DNA of 64,000 bases from Candidatus Pantoea bituminis (GTDB taxonomy: Bacteria; Pseudomonadota; Gammaproteobacteria; Enterobacterales; Enterobacteriaceae), in the NCBI RefSeq assembly GCF_018842675.1, contig NZ_JAGTWO010000005.1, positions 186,001 to 250,000 on the forward strand. Direction: 5' to 3'. Below are positions 10,074 through 20,572 of the stretch, one piece after another. Within the stretch, counting starts at the first letter, position 1. Every line of letters begins with the position of its first letter. The translations under genes and the position numbers were made by a program. Below the pieces are notes generated by a model that was not told the origin of the DNA, did not search any database, and saw nothing but the letters and a program-made list of their open reading frames with translations.

Positions 10074-10328
10074 ATGAACACCATTAAAACTACGTTGCTT
10101 TTGCTTGCCACGCTGCTAACAATCAACAGCGCCTTGGCGGTAAATGTGACCAACGACGTTACGGGTAAAGAGAAAATTGGCGTGGTCTCCGCGCAAGGCG
10201 CTTATTCTCTCGACCGCTTAACTGAAAAACTCTCTGATAAAGCCGCCGCTGAAGGGGCTTCTTCAATGAAGATCATCTCCGCAGGCGGTGAAAATAAACT
10301 TTATGGCGTTGCTGAAATATACCGTTAA
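10074..10328 (+). CDS. DUF1471 (YhcN/BhsA/McbA family) small periplasmic protein
   Basis: 84 aa with a clear signal peptide (about residues 1-22, TLLLLATLLTINSALA) and a single DUF1471 domain containing IGVVSAQGAYSLDRLTEKLS and the terminal YGVAEIYR. Family members are enterobacterial periplasmic stress or biofilm proteins, often induced by acid, metals or oxidants. GAGGTC precedes the ATG. Its neighbours are a divergent LysR gene and a downstream AraC activator. The molecular activity of the family is not established. Confidence 0.85.
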   Translation: MNTIKTTLLLLATLLTINSALAVNVTNDVTGKEKIGVVSAQGAYSLDRLTEKLSDKAAAEGASSMKIISAGGENKLYGVAEIYR

Positions 10329-10484
10329 TCCGCAAGGACGAAAGTACGTCAAAACAAGCCAGCGCTTCAAATAACAATATTGTCTGATTTATTAACTTCC
10401 CTTATTTATGGCACGTTTTTCATCGGCTTGTTGCGCCAATTCGCCCTTTCCCCTGCTTCTTTAAAATTCCCTGAGAGTAAGAAA

Positions 10485-10841
10485 ATGGACAGACATGACA
10501 TTATCATTCAAGACCTGGTGACATGGATTGATGACAACATAAAACAGCCGTTGAAAATTGATGACGTGGCTGCACGTGCAGGTTATTCAAAATGGCATCT
10601 ACAGCGAATGTTTCAGCGTATTACCCATAAAAGTCTCGGACATTATATTCGCGATAAAAAAATGGAACTGGCTGCCCATGATCTCATTGATGGTTCCGAA
10701 AGCGTTATCGATATATCAGTCAAATATGGCTACGACTCACAACAATCTTTCACACGGACGTTTGCCAAAAAATATCATGTTCCACCTGCAACCTTCCGCC
10801 GTTTAAACGCCCACAGCTTCGACGCGAATGTGTGGGTTTAA
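10485..10841 (+). CDS. AraC-family activator, RamA/SoxS/MarA type
   Basis: 118 aa from ATG at 10485, which has GAGAGTAAG upstream. A longer TTG-started reading from 10380 adds a non-homologous tail and is rejected. The whole protein is a two-HTH AraC domain: IDDVAARAGYSKWHLQRMFQ, then IDISVKYGYDSQQSFTRTF and a terminal PPATFRR. These single-domain activators (MarA, SoxS, RamA, Rob N-terminus) switch on efflux and oxidative-stress genes. It lies 34 bp upstream of an RND efflux pair in the same direction, so it is probably a local activator of the pump. Confidence 0.88.
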   Translation: MDRHDIIIQDLVTWIDDNIKQPLKIDDVAARAGYSKWHLQRMFQRITHKSLGHYIRDKKMELAAHDLIDGSESVIDISVKYGYDSQQSFTRTFAKKYHVPPATFRRLNAHSFDANVWV

Positions 10842-10875
10842 TAATCAAACCAATCCTCTCTCCGGGAGAAAATAA

Positions 10876-12036
10876 ATGCCTGATAAAGTGGCGTTAAAGC
10901 CTCTGGCGATTTTATGTGCGCTTTTTATTTTAAATTTAACAGGGTGTGATGATGCAGCGAACAATAAGGCTTCATCGTCTGAGGCGCCAGAAGTTCAGGT
11001 GATGACGTTACAACCTCAATCTTTACCCATGAGCACCGATTTACCGGGCAGAACCTCAGCGTATCGCGTCTCTGAAGTGCGCCCGCAGGTTGCTGGGATT
11101 ATTCTCAAACGCACCTTTGTTGAAGGCAGCGACGTTAATGCCGGTGATGTGCTGTATCAAATTGATCCGGCCCCCTTCAAAGCCACGTTTAACAATGCTA
11201 AAGCCGCGGTAGCGGAAGCAAAAGCCAATGCCCGCATTGCGCAAGCGACGCTGGATCGGTATCGCCCTTTATTGGGAACGCACTATATCAGCCGCCAGGA
11301 TTACGACCAGGCCGCGGCAACGGCAGCGCAAACCCGCGCCGCAGTAGAAGCTGCGCAGGCTGCACTTGAAAGTGCCCGCATAAACTTATCGTGGAGCACA
11401 CTCACTTCGCCAATCAGCGGCCGCGTAGGACGTTCGTCAGTAACCGAAGGCGCGTTAGTGCAGGCAAGTCAAGCCGATGCGCTCGCCACCGTGCAGCAAC
11501 TGGATCCGCTTTATGTCGATGTCACGCAATCAAGCCAGGATTTTTTGCGACTGCAACAAGAGTTGGCCTCCGGCAGGCTTCAACAGCAAGCAGGCAAAGC
11601 CAGAGTTACCGTCTTGCTGGCCGACGGCAGCACCTACCCTGAATCGGGCACGCTGGCCTTCTCGGATGTCACGGTCGATCAAACCACCGGTTCCATTACC
11701 CTGCGCGCGATTGTGCCTAATCCTCATCACAATTTGCTTCCCGGCATGTTTGTGCGTGTGCGACTGGAAGAAGGCGTGAATCCACAGGCGTTATTGATTC
11801 CCCAACGTGCCGTGACGCGTACGCCACACGGTGATCCCACAGCGATGGTGGTGACGTCTGATAACAAAGTGGAAGTTCGTACATTGAACCTGTCGCAAAC
11901 GGTGGGTGATAACTGGCTGGTTGCCGGAGGAATAGCGCCCGGCGAACGCGTAATTACTTCTGGTGTACAGCGTGCCCAACCCGGCATGCAGGTGAAACCT
12001 GTTGATACGGCGCCCTCTTCACAACCTGCTTCTTAA
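10876..12036 (+). CDS. RND efflux periplasmic adaptor, AcrA/MexA-like lipoprotein
   Basis: 386 aa. The lipobox LTGC (residues about 21-24) predicts an inner-membrane-anchored lipoprotein. The alpha-hairpin and lipoyl halves are visible (EGSDVNAGDVLYQIDPAPF; later LTSPISGRVGRSSVTEGALV), followed by beta-barrel and membrane-proximal domains. It bridges the RND pump to an outer-membrane TolC-like channel, which is not encoded nearby, so the chromosomal TolC is presumably used. It starts 34 bp after the RamA-like gene and 20 bp before the pump gene, forming an operon. Confidence 0.92.
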   Translation: MPDKVALKPLAILCALFILNLTGCDDAANNKASSSEAPEVQVMTLQPQSLPMSTDLPGRTSAYRVSEVRPQVAGIILKRTFVEGSDVNAGDVLYQIDPAPFKATFNNAKAAVAEAKANARIAQATLDRYRPLLGTHYISRQDYDQAAATAAQTRAAVEAAQAALESARINLSWSTLTSPISGRVGRSSVTEGALVQASQADALATVQQLDPLYVDVTQSSQDFLRLQQELASGRLQQQAGKARVTVLLADGSTYPESGTLAFSDVTVDQTTGSITLRAIVPNPHHNLLPGMFVRVRLEEGVNPQALLIPQRAVTRTPHGDPTAMVVTSDNKVEVRTLNLSQTVGDNWLVAGGIAPGERVITSGVQRAQPGMQVKPVDTAPSSQPAS

Positions 12037-12056
12037 ACGCCTACTGAGAACATTGA

Positions 12057-15000
12057 TTGATGTCTAATTTCTTTATTAACCGGCCGATATTTGCCTGGGT
12101 GCTGGCAATTATCGTCATGCTGGCCGGGGCGATTTCGATCCTCAAGCTACCGATTGAACAATATCCTGATGTTGCGCCAACGGCGGTGCAGATCCGTGCC
12201 ACTTATCCTGGCGCAGATGCTACCACGCTGCAAAACAGCGTGACGCAGGTGATTGAGCAAAACATGAGCGGGCTGGATGGCTTGATGTATATGTCCTCCA
12301 CCAGCGATTCATCCGGGACGTTGCAATTGACGCTCTCTTTTGAAAATGGCACCGATGCAGATATTGCCCAGGTTCAGGTTCAGAACAAATTACAGCTCGC
12401 TACGCCGCTGTTGCCGCAGGAAGTACAGCAACAAGGGATAACGGTGCGTAAATCATCCAGTGTGTTCTTCCTTGTGCCGGGATTTGTCGATGAAAGCGGC
12501 CGCATGAGCATGGAAGATATTGCTGACTACGTCGCGGCTAATTTAAAGGATCCGCTCAGTCGTATTAACGGCGTAGGTGATACCACGCTGTTCGGTTCGC
12601 AATATGCGATGCGCATCTGGCTCGATCCCAACAAGCTGAACAACTTCCAGCTGACGCCGGTTGATGTCATTAACATGATCGAGACACAAAACGCGCAGGT
12701 TGCAGCTGGCCAGTTAGGCGGCGCGCCACCCGTAAAAGGCCAGCAGCTTAATGCCTCGATCATTGCGCAGACGCGTCTGACATCACCGGAAGAGTTCGGC
12801 AATATTTTGTTGAAAGTGAACAGCGATGGTTCGCAGGTGCGTTTGCATGATGTGGCGCGTATTGAACGTGGCGGTGAAAACTACCAGTTTGTGGTTAAAA
12901 TCAACGGCAAGCCCGCGTCTGCATTGGGAATACAGCTGGCCAGCGGTGCTAATGCGCTGGATACTGCTAATGCGATACGCGCCAAAATTGAAGAGCTGAA
13001 ACCCTTCTTCCCGCAAGGTTTGAAAGTGGTTTATCCCTACGACACCACGCCATTTATTAGCATTTCCATTCATGAAGTGGTGAAAACCCTGATTGAAGCC
13101 ATTGTGCTGGTGTTTTTGGTGATGTACCTGTTTTTACAAAACTTCCGCGCCACGCTGATTCCTACCATTGCGGTGCCGGTGGTGTTGCTGGGCACTTTCG
13201 CCATCCTTAACGCCTTTGGCTATTCGATTAACACCTTAACCATGTTCGGCATGGTGCTGGCTATCGGCTTGCTGGTGGACGATGCCATTGTGGTGGTTGA
13301 GAACGTCGAACGCGTCATGGCCGAGGATGGGTTAAAACCCAAGGCGGCCACGCGTAAATCGATGGGACAAATTCAGGGTGCACTGGTGGGCATTGCCATG
13401 GTGCTTTCCGCCGTATTTGTGCCGATGGCTTTCTTTGGCGGCAGCACCGGCGTGATTTATCGCCAGTTCTCCATCACCATCGTTTCTGCCATGGTTTTAT
13501 CGGTGCTGGTTGCCCTGATCCTGACGCCAGCGCTGTGCGTCACCCTATTGAAACCGATCAAAGCGGGAACACATGGGCAGCATGGCGGCTTCTTCGGTTG
13601 GTTTAACCACACGTTCGATCAAAGTGCACATCATTACACCCATTCTGTCGCCCGGATGTTGCAGGGAACAGGTCGATACTTACTGATTTATGGCGTGTTA
13701 GTGGTGGGTATGGCGATGTTGTTTATGCGTTTACCTACTTCGTTTTTACCTTCTGAAGACCAAGGTGTGTTGGCGACTCAGGCCATTTTGCCTGCTGGCG
13801 CGACGCAGGAGCGAACTCAGGCGGTGCTGGATCAAGTCAATGATTACTACCTCAACAATGAAAAGAACAATGTCGAAAATGTGTTAACTGTGAACGGTTT
13901 TGGCTTTGCTGGTCGTGGGCAAAACGTCGGTATTGCCTTTATCGGCTTAAAAGATTGGGCCGATCGTCCCGGCGATGAAAACAAAGTGGATGGCATTGTG
14001 AGCCGTGCGGCACAAGCATTCAGCAAAATCATTGATGGTCAGGTGGTTGCGTTTAATCTGCCGCCTATTATCGCGTTGGGTAACGCCACCGGCTTTGATT
14101 TCGAATTGATCGATCAGGCGGGATTGGGTCATGCAAAACTCACTGAAGCGCGTAATAAGTTGCTGGAGCTGGCGCGTCAGCATCCTGACCTCTTGACCGC
14201 GGTTCGCCCAAACGGTATGGAAGACAACCCGCAGTATAAGATCGACATTGATCAGGAAAAAGCCGCTGCGCTGGGCGTTTCGCTTTCCGACATCAACACG
14301 ACATTGAGCAGCGCATGGGGCGGCAGCTACGTTAACGACTTTGTCGATAATGGACGCGTGAAAAAGTCTATGTCATGAGCGACGCGCCTTATCGCATGAT
14401 GCCAAAAGATCTCAACGACTGGTATGTGCGTGCCAGCAACGGCAAGATGGTCCCGTTTGCCAGCTTCTCGACGGCAAATTGGGTCTACGGCTCACCGCGC
14501 CTGGAACGCTTTAACGGCTTGCCTGCTGTGGAAATTCTCGGCCAACCTGCGCCAGGCAAAAGTTCTGGTGAAGCGATGGCGCTGATGGAACAGCTGGCGC
14601 AACAACTGCCAACCGGCATCGGTTACGACTGGACCGGGATGTCGTATCAGGAAAGGATGAGCGGTGAGCAAGCGCCCGCACTCTACGCGCTGTCGTTGAT
14701 CGTGGTTTTCCTTTGTCTTGCTGCGCTTTATGAAAGTTGGTCGATACCTTTCTCGGTGATGCTGGTGGTGCCATTGGGCGTTTTGGGTGCTTTAGTCGCC
14801 ACGCTACTGCGCGGCTTAAGCAACGACGTTTACTTCGTGGTTGGCTTGCTGACAACCATTGGGCTTTCCGCCAAGAATGCCATTCTGATTGTGGAATTTG
14901 CTAAAGATCAGATGGAGAAAGAGGGAAAAGCGATTATTGAAGCCACGCTGGATGCGGTGCGGATGCGTTTACGCCCCATTCTGATGACCTCGCTGGCCTT

Positions 15001-15190
15001 TATTCTTGGGGTGCTGCCGCTGACCTTGAGTTCAGGTGCAGGATCGGGTGCGCAAAATGCGGTGGGCACCGGCGTAATTGGCGGCATGGTAGCCGCTACG
15101 CTGCTGGCGATCTATTTCGTGCCGGTATTCTTTGTGGTCGTACGTAATCGCTTCGGCAGCAATCGGCATGACGACGAAGATGATGAATAA
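12057..15190 (+). pseudogene. RND efflux pump inner-membrane transporter, AcrB-like, one-base frameshift
   Basis: The frame from 12057 runs through [20 protein letters not shown], the proton-relay Asp pair in [18 protein letters not shown] and into [14 protein letters not shown], then breaks at 14360-14375. AcrB has RVKKVYVMS here. Adding one A to the AAAAA run restores [14 protein letters not shown] and the rest, including relay Lys in [12 protein letters not shown], ending at 15190. The corrected length is about 1044 aa, against 1049 for E. coli AcrB. All functional motifs are present, so a sequencing error is more likely than inactivation. It forms an H+-driven tripartite drug exporter with the adaptor upstream. 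Confidence 0.9.
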
Positions 15191-15476
15191 GCGCTGAGTT
15201 TTGCGTAATCAAAGCCGGCCATGATTATGGCTGGCTTATTTTTCGGCTTGATGTTTAGTATCCGCGTTAAAAAGCAGGCGTTCCCACAGGGATTATTCTG
15301 CTTAACTCTTCTGAGGCTTCTGTAAAACGCTCTCAACTCTCCTTTCATTCTCAATACGCTTAGAAAATTAATGAAAAGGAGTCATAGATGCATTCTCGTT
15401 TTCTCATCTAATCTTCATAAAACGATTTTGCTAGAGTTAACGTCATCGCCACATTTCCCGCTTTAAGGAGAAACAG

Positions 15477-15872
15477 ATGAAAATTATTGCCAACGGATCC
15501 CAACCATCACGCAAAGGCCCTGAAGACTATTTTACCGGCACCGTGCGCATTGATTCGCCTTTTCAGGCTACCGAACCCGCACGTGTCGGCGGCGCTACCG
15601 TGACTTTCGAGCCGGGTGCGCGCACTGCATGGCATACACATCCACTTGGACAAACGTTGATTGTGATCCATGGCCAAGGCTGGATTCAATGTGAAGGCGA
15701 AGAGATTCGCGTCATGAATCAGGGCGATATTGTCTGGATTCCAGAAGATGTTAAGCACTGGCACGGTGCGACGCCGGAAACAGCAATGACGCACATTGCC
15801 ATCGCTGAGTCAGTAAACGGCAGCCCGGTTGACTGGATGGAAAAAGTCAGCGACGAGCAATACCGTAAATAA
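15477..15872 (+). CDS. Cupin-domain protein, (R)-mandelonitrile-lyase-like cupin family
   Basis: 131 aa, a single small beta-barrel cupin. Metal-binding motif 1 is [20 protein letters not shown] (His, His, Gln), and motif 2 around [18 protein letters not shown] carries the last His. The C-terminal tail ([15 protein letters not shown]) is typical of the conserved family that includes the metal-dependent hydroxynitrile lyases of acidobacteria. In enterics its reaction is unproven. GGAGAAACAG precedes the ATG, and a strong terminator follows. A convergent LysR gene lies downstream. Confidence 0.85.
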   Translation: MKIIANGSQPSRKGPEDYFTGTVRIDSPFQATEPARVGGATVTFEPGARTAWHTHPLGQTLIVIHGQGWIQCEGEEIRVMNQGDIVWIPEDVKHWHGATPETAMTHIAIAESVNGSPVDWMEKVSDEQYRK

Positions 15873-15895
15873 GCGGCTGTTGTTAGACAGCAATA

Positions 15896-15922
15896 AAAAA
15901 GCCTGTGTAATGCAGGCTTTTT
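15896..15922. terminator. Rho-independent terminator, bidirectional
   Basis: AAAAAGCCTG-loop-CAGGCTTTTT: stem GCCTG/CAGGC extended by A and T runs on both sides. It lies 24 bp after the cupin stop and before the convergent LysR gene, so it can serve both. Confidence 0.8.
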
Positions 15923-15969
15923 AGTTAGCGTGTACTTACTTTCATCAAATCTTTGCCCCCTTCGCTCAT

Positions 15970-16853
15970 TCACATCTTCACGTGATCAATGAGTGCGCGA
16001 AGTTTGGCTGCCAGATTCTTTCTGCTGGAAAAATAAAGATAAAAACCAGCAAAGGTGGGTAACCAGGCATCCAGTAACGTTACCAACTCGCCCCGATCGA
16101 TATAAGACCTGAACGTCTCTTCCATACCAAACGTGATACCGCCGCCCGCGCAGGCGGTGCGAATCATGACGCCCATATCATTGGTGGTGAGCTGCGGATT
16201 TACCGCCACGTCAAATTCACGCCCGTTCTCAGCAAATTCCCAGCGATAAGGCGATAATCCCGGCCCTTTACGCCAACCAATACAGCGATGTTGAATCAAT
16301 TCATTAGGATGTTGTGGCGTGCCATAGCGCGCCAGATAACAGGGTGCCGCGACAGTAACCTGCCGTTGCCGGGAAGAAACCGGCACGGCGATCATATCCT
16401 GCGCAATGATTTCCCCAGCCGCACGCCAGCGTCATAGCCTTGCGCCACAATGTCGAATTCGTCGTCAGTGACAGTGATATCCAGTTCAACCTGCGGATAA
16501 CGTTCAATAAACGATGCCAGTAATTCTCCGCCTATTATCCGCTCAGCAATGGAAGAGATCGCCAGACGCAGCTGTCCACGCGGTTCACCCGCCAGCTCGG
16601 TAATGTCAGAAACGGCGCGATTCAGTTGCAGCATGGCGGGTGCAACGTCGGCATAGAGTCGTTCGCCCGCTTCTGTGAGGCTAATACTGCGCGTTGTACG
16701 TCGCATCAATGAGACGTTTAGCCGATCTTCCAGTCGACGTAATGCCTGACTGATTGCCGGGCGTGTTACGCCAAGCCGCTCAGCAGCAACGCGGAAATTG
16801 CGCGTTTCGGCTACCGTAACAAACACATCCAGCGCATTTTTATCTAGCTGCAT
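15970..16853 (-). pseudogene. LysR-family regulator, one-base frameshift mid-gene
   Basis: It starts with MQLDKNALDVFVTVAETRNF and has a normal wHTH (RVAAERLGVTRPAISQALRR) and substrate domain to DAGVRLGK. The frame then breaks at the CCCC run 16413-16416 (plus strand). One extra C restores VRLGEIIAQDMIAVPV and the frame to the stop at 15970, giving about 294 aa. Both halves are clean LysR sequence. The gene is divergent from the SDR gene at 16950, a very common LysR/SDR pair, so it probably regulates that dehydrogenase. Confidence 0.86.
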
Positions 16854-16949
16854 TGGTTAGTTCCTGTTACCAGTCTATGAAGGAATAGGTGGCTTATCTT
16901 TATAGCTGAGAGCCTTTACGATCACTAGCGATATCTAAACAGGAGATGA

Positions 16950-17675
16950 ATGATGAACAAAGTGATCTTAATAACCGGTGCATCAAGTGGAATTGGTGCA
17001 GGCATTGCCCGCGAACTGGCTGCTGCAGGCGCAACGCTCTTATTGGGCGCGCGTCGTGTAGATCGTCTGCAAACATTGGCCGAAGAACTGCGCTTTAATG
17101 GCGCAGACGTTGCCGTTCAGTCGCTTGACGTCACGCAACGTGAATCTGTACAACAATTTGCTCAAGTCGCGCTGGAAAAATGGGGACGCATTGATGTGAT
17201 GATCAATAACGCAGGCATCATGCCGTTGTCGCCGATGGCATCACTTCACGTCGACGAGTGGGACCAGATGATCGATGTGAACATTAAAGGTGTGCTGCAC
17301 GGAATCGCTGCGGTATTGCCGACAATGCTGACGCACCAACGCGGGCATATCGTTAATATTGCCTCCATTGGTGCATTAGCGGTGTCGCCCACGGCGGCCG
17401 TCTATTGTGCGACAAAGTTTGCAGTGCGCGCCCTCTCCGATGGATTACGCCAGGAAAACAGCCAGCTACGTGTGACCTGCGTTCATCCAGGCGTGGTAGA
17501 AAGTGAATTGGCGAATACCATCACCGACCCGTCAGCCGCCGATGTGATGAAAAGCTACCGCGCAATAGCACTGCAGCCCGATGCGATTGGTCGTGCGGTG
17601 CGTTACGCGATTGAACAACCGGATGATGTTGATGTGAATGAGATTGTCGTTCGCCCTACTCGCGCGCCACACTAA
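16950..17675 (+). CDS. Short-chain dehydrogenase/reductase (SDR)
   Basis: 241 aa, classical SDR length. The cofactor motif TGASSGIG spans residues 9-16, NNAG 86-89, and the catalytic triad is Ser139, Tyr152 and Lys156 in VYCATK. GARRVDR after beta-strand 2 suggests NADP(H) preference (basic residues). It resembles the YdfG-like clade that reduces small carbonyls or oxidises hydroxy acids. It is divergent from the LysR regulator. The substrate is unknown. Confidence 0.9.
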   Translation: MMNKVILITGASSGIGAGIARELAAAGATLLLGARRVDRLQTLAEELRFNGADVAVQSLDVTQRESVQQFAQVALEKWGRIDVMINNAGIMPLSPMASLHVDEWDQMIDVNIKGVLHGIAAVLPTMLTHQRGHIVNIASIGALAVSPTAAVYCATKFAVRALSDGLRQENSQLRVTCVHPGVVESELANTITDPSAADVMKSYRAIALQPDAIGRAVRYAIEQPDDVDVNEIVVRPTRAPH

Positions 17676-17753
17676 TCCACGTCCCGATGTTGCGGCATCG
17701 GGGCGTGGCTCTCTTCCTGACGCCTGCAAAAATACACCAAGATTTTACCCGCA

Positions 17754-18149
17754 TTATTCGGCGTTACAGAACATCGCCAGTTTATTTCCGGCGGGATCGC
17801 GCAAATAGGCAACATAGAAATTGCTGCTATAGCGCTCACGAATGCCCGGATCACCCTCATCCGTTCCGCCTGCCATTAAACCCGCTGCATAGATCTCATC
17901 AACTAACTGACGCGTTTTAACACGAAACCCGGGCATCATGCCGTTGCCGGGTTCTGCCTTGCCGCCATTATAGGGTTTGCTGATAAACACCGCGCCGGGA
18001 CCATTGTGTCGATCCGGTATATCGGGCAGCGAAAAGATGAGCTGCTCACCATCGACTTCTTTTTCATAACCCAGTGGCAGTAAAACAGCGGCGTAAAATT
18101 GCCCGGAAAGTTCAACATCATTGGCACCGATAAAAAGATAGCTAAGCAT
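17754..18149 (-). CDS. VOC-family (glyoxalase/bleomycin-resistance-like) protein
   Basis: 131 aa, a single VOC module: N-terminal MLSYLFIGANDVELSGQFYA and C-terminal YVAYLRDPAGNKLAMFC, the usual paired beta-alpha-beta-beta-beta units. VOC proteins bind a metal and act on or sequester small electrophiles. This subgroup (YaeR-like and lactoylglutathione-lyase-like) is mostly uncharacterised. The neighbour on the left is the SDR gene, convergent, with stops 78 bp apart. Confidence 0.82.
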   Translation of the reverse strand: MLSYLFIGANDVELSGQFYAAVLLPLGYEKEVDGEQLIFSLPDIPDRHNGPGAVFISKPYNGGKAEPGNGMMPGFRVKTRQLVDEIYAAGLMAGGTDEGDPGIRERYSSNFYVAYLRDPAGNKLAMFCNAE

Positions 18150-18493
18150 TGTGGCTCCTGTTTTTCACCGTTTAGAAAATCATTTTTACGCAATAAACCA
18201 TCAAGGTTAAAAAAATTGTGTCGATAATTAAAATCCTGGTCCAACGTTCGTCGAGTTGCCATTTTGGATCGCTATAAAATTAACCCAATAATTACTAACA
18301 GGTTTTAACGCTACGCTTTCTTTAAAATTTGCTTTTATCCTGCGGGTATTGCGTAGGCAGGCTTTAAACGAAACGGAATAAAGATGACCCTGGCTTAAAA
18401 AGAGTAAACCGCCGGATGGAAAATGCGTCAGACACGTTCTAAAGTGCACCTGCTTATTCATGCCAGCTAAAAATAGAGATCTCGAGAACGACT
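18150..18493. promoter_or_regulatory. Intergenic, divergent promoter region
   Basis: These 344 bases separate the VOC gene from the BLUF-EAL gene and hold promoters for both. No convincing gene, repeat or palindrome was found. The sequence is A/T-rich around 18200-18330. Confidence 0.4.
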
Positions 18494-19710
18494 ATGCTGT
18501 CGACACTTATCTACAGAAGCCATCTGTCTGCAGGCGTATCGTTGGGTGCGTTAGCGCACACCATAGAAAAGTCCAGAATCAACAATGAGAAGATCCACGT
18601 TACCGGCATTTTGCTGTTTGACGGCGCGCATTTTTTTCAGGTTTTGGAAGGGCCTGATGCGAGTGTAAGCGCTGTTTATGAACGTATCTGCCATGACAAG
18701 CGGCACAACAATTTGGTTGAGTTGATGCGCGACTACGCACCCGCCCGGCGTTTTGGCCACCACGGCATGGAGCTTTTTGACCTGCGCCATTATGAAAAAA
18801 GCGGGTACTGCAAGCCGTGCTGGCTAAAGGAACGTCCCGCTTTAATTTGACTTATGATGACAGAGTGCTGAAATTCATTCGCACTTTTGTTGAAGATGAT
18901 AATAAAAAACCCTTTATAAATACGGCTGGTCTAGAAAGCTGGGATCTTATTCAGCTTCCGTTCACGCCACACAGAGAATATGACAATTTCCAGCCGGGTC
19001 AGAACTGTCAGTTTGCCTTACAACCCATTGTTGATGTCGCTAATAAAAAAGTTATCTCTTTCGAAGCGCTTATTCGCAGTCCAGATGGCGGTTCACCGGC
19101 TGAGTATTTTTCTACACTGTCTAAAGATGCGCTTTATAAAGCTGATCTCGACTCAAAACGCTTTGCTTTTGCGCTGGCAAATAAAATGGGCATGGTTGAT
19201 CAGACAATTTCAGTGAATCTCTTACCGATGTCTTTAGTGACAACAAAAAATGCGGTAGATATTTTACTCAGCGAGATCAAGGCCAGCGGACTGGTTCCTG
19301 AGCAAGTCGTAGTAGAGGTGACGGAGGATGAGGTCATCTCTCGTTTTGACGAATTTGATTTTGCTATCAAACAATTACGATCGGCTGGCATTGGCTTAGC
19401 CATTGATGACTTCGGCGCGGGTTTTGCCGGCCTTTCATTGCTGGCGAAATTTCAACCTGAAAAAGTTAAGATCGATCGCAATATTATCTGTGATGTTCAT
19501 AAAAGCGGGCCGAAACAAGCGATTGTTCAGGCAATAATAACCTGCTGTACGTTACTGGAAATTACGGTTATTGCGGAAGGTATTGAGAAATTAGAAGAGT
19601 GGTTATGGCTTGAAGCAGCGGGTATTCGTTATTACCAAGGTTTTTTATTTGCTCGCCCACAGCTTAATGGCGTTTCGCCGGTGAACTGGCCGATAATCAA
19701 AGATGAATAA
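18494..19710 (+). pseudogene. bluF: BLUF-EAL blue-light-regulated c-di-GMP phosphodiesterase, one-base frameshift
   Basis: The BLUF domain (1-95) has the flavin triad Tyr7, Asn31 and Gln49. The frame breaks at the GGG run 18803-18805; one more G restores KSGVLQAVLAKGTS, matching E. coli BluF (DDVLQAVFDKGTS). The product would be about 405 aa. The EAL domain keeps FEALIRS, NLLP, VEVTEDE, IDDFGAGFAG, KVKIDR, IAEGIE and QGFLFARP, so its catalytic residues look complete, unlike degenerate E. coli BluF. Expected role: light-dependent c-di-GMP hydrolysis or signalling in the cytoplasm. The frameshift is probably a read error. Confidence 0.87.
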
Positions 19711-19822
19711 ACAGCCTGTTTACCCTGCCATGTGATAAGTGGACACGCACATCAAGCAAAAGGTGTTAAACGCCAAACTTTCAACATTGTATAGTTGTCG
19801 GCGTTTATAACCGGAGAAAAAA

Positions 19823-20563
19823 ATGAATCCCGTTTTTGATATTTTTACCAGCCATAAAAGTGAACGCAGCTTCACCGAACAATCCATTGATGAAGCTGCA
19901 CTGGACCGTATCGTCGCATCTGCCTATCGTGCGCCAACTTCCGTCAATTCACAGCAGGTTTCACTGGTTATCTCTCGCAAGGCGGAATCCCGTGAAAAAA
20001 TCGCCGCTATCGCAGGCGGTCAACCCTGGATTGCCAAGGCGCCGGTCTTTATTACTTTTGTGTTGGATATGCACAAGTCTGGCCAGGCGATGGCCGCCAT
20101 CGATAAACAGCAAATTGCTCAGCAAAGTATCGAAAGCATCGTTTCAGGCGCCACTGATGTCGGCATCGCGTTAGGGGCGGTTATGGCAGCGGCTCGCGCG
20201 GAAGGATTAGGCATTGTGCCCATCGGCGGCATTCGCCGTGATCCAGAAGCGATGATCGATCTGCTTAAACTCCCGGCTCATACTTTCCCGGTGGTGGGTG
20301 TCGTGATTGGGCATGTTGATGTTCCAGCGCATCAGAAACCGCGCCTGCCTGTTGCCACTTTCCGTCATGAAGAAACGTACCAATCTGCTGATTTAGAACA
20401 GCACATCTCAGACTACAATCAGGAAATGGTTGCACACTGGCAGAACATTGGACGCAACGACGGCGAAAGCTGGAGCGAAAGCGTCAGCGGTTACTACCAG
20501 AACATTTACTTCCCGAAAGTCTTATCCGCGCTGCTGAAACAAGGTTTTGGCAACGATAAATAA
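19823..20563 (+). CDS. NfsA-type oxygen-insensitive nitroreductase / flavin reductase
   Basis: 246 aa, the NfsA/Frp length. The N-terminal HKSERSFTEQSIDEAALDRIV and the FMN-binding SAYRAPTSVNSQQVSLV region are characteristic, as is GIVPIGGIRRDPEAMIDLLKLP. These homodimeric FMN enzymes use NADPH to reduce nitro compounds, quinones or free flavin. GGAG precedes the ATG. The gene stands alone between the BLUF-EAL gene and a DJ-1/PfpI gene. The exact substrate is not determinable. Confidence 0.88.
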   Translation: MNPVFDIFTSHKSERSFTEQSIDEAALDRIVASAYRAPTSVNSQQVSLVISRKAESREKIAAIAGGQPWIAKAPVFITFVLDMHKSGQAMAAIDKQQIAQQSIESIVSGATDVGIALGAVMAAARAEGLGIVPIGGIRRDPEAMIDLLKLPAHTFPVVGVVIGHVDVPAHQKPRLPVATFRHEETYQSADLEQHISDYNQEMVAHWQNIGRNDGESWSESVSGYYQNIYFPKVLSALLKQGFGNDK

Positions 20564-20572
20564 TCGTCACTT

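Noticed and set aside
10380..10484. N-terminal extension of the AraC regulator from a TTG
   Set aside because: No ribosome site, and MarA/RamA proteins begin near the ATG at 10485.
12057..15190. Programmed ribosomal frameshifting in the pump gene
   Set aside because: The same one-base break occurs in many unrelated genes, and no slippery site with downstream structure is conserved, so a sequence error explains it better.
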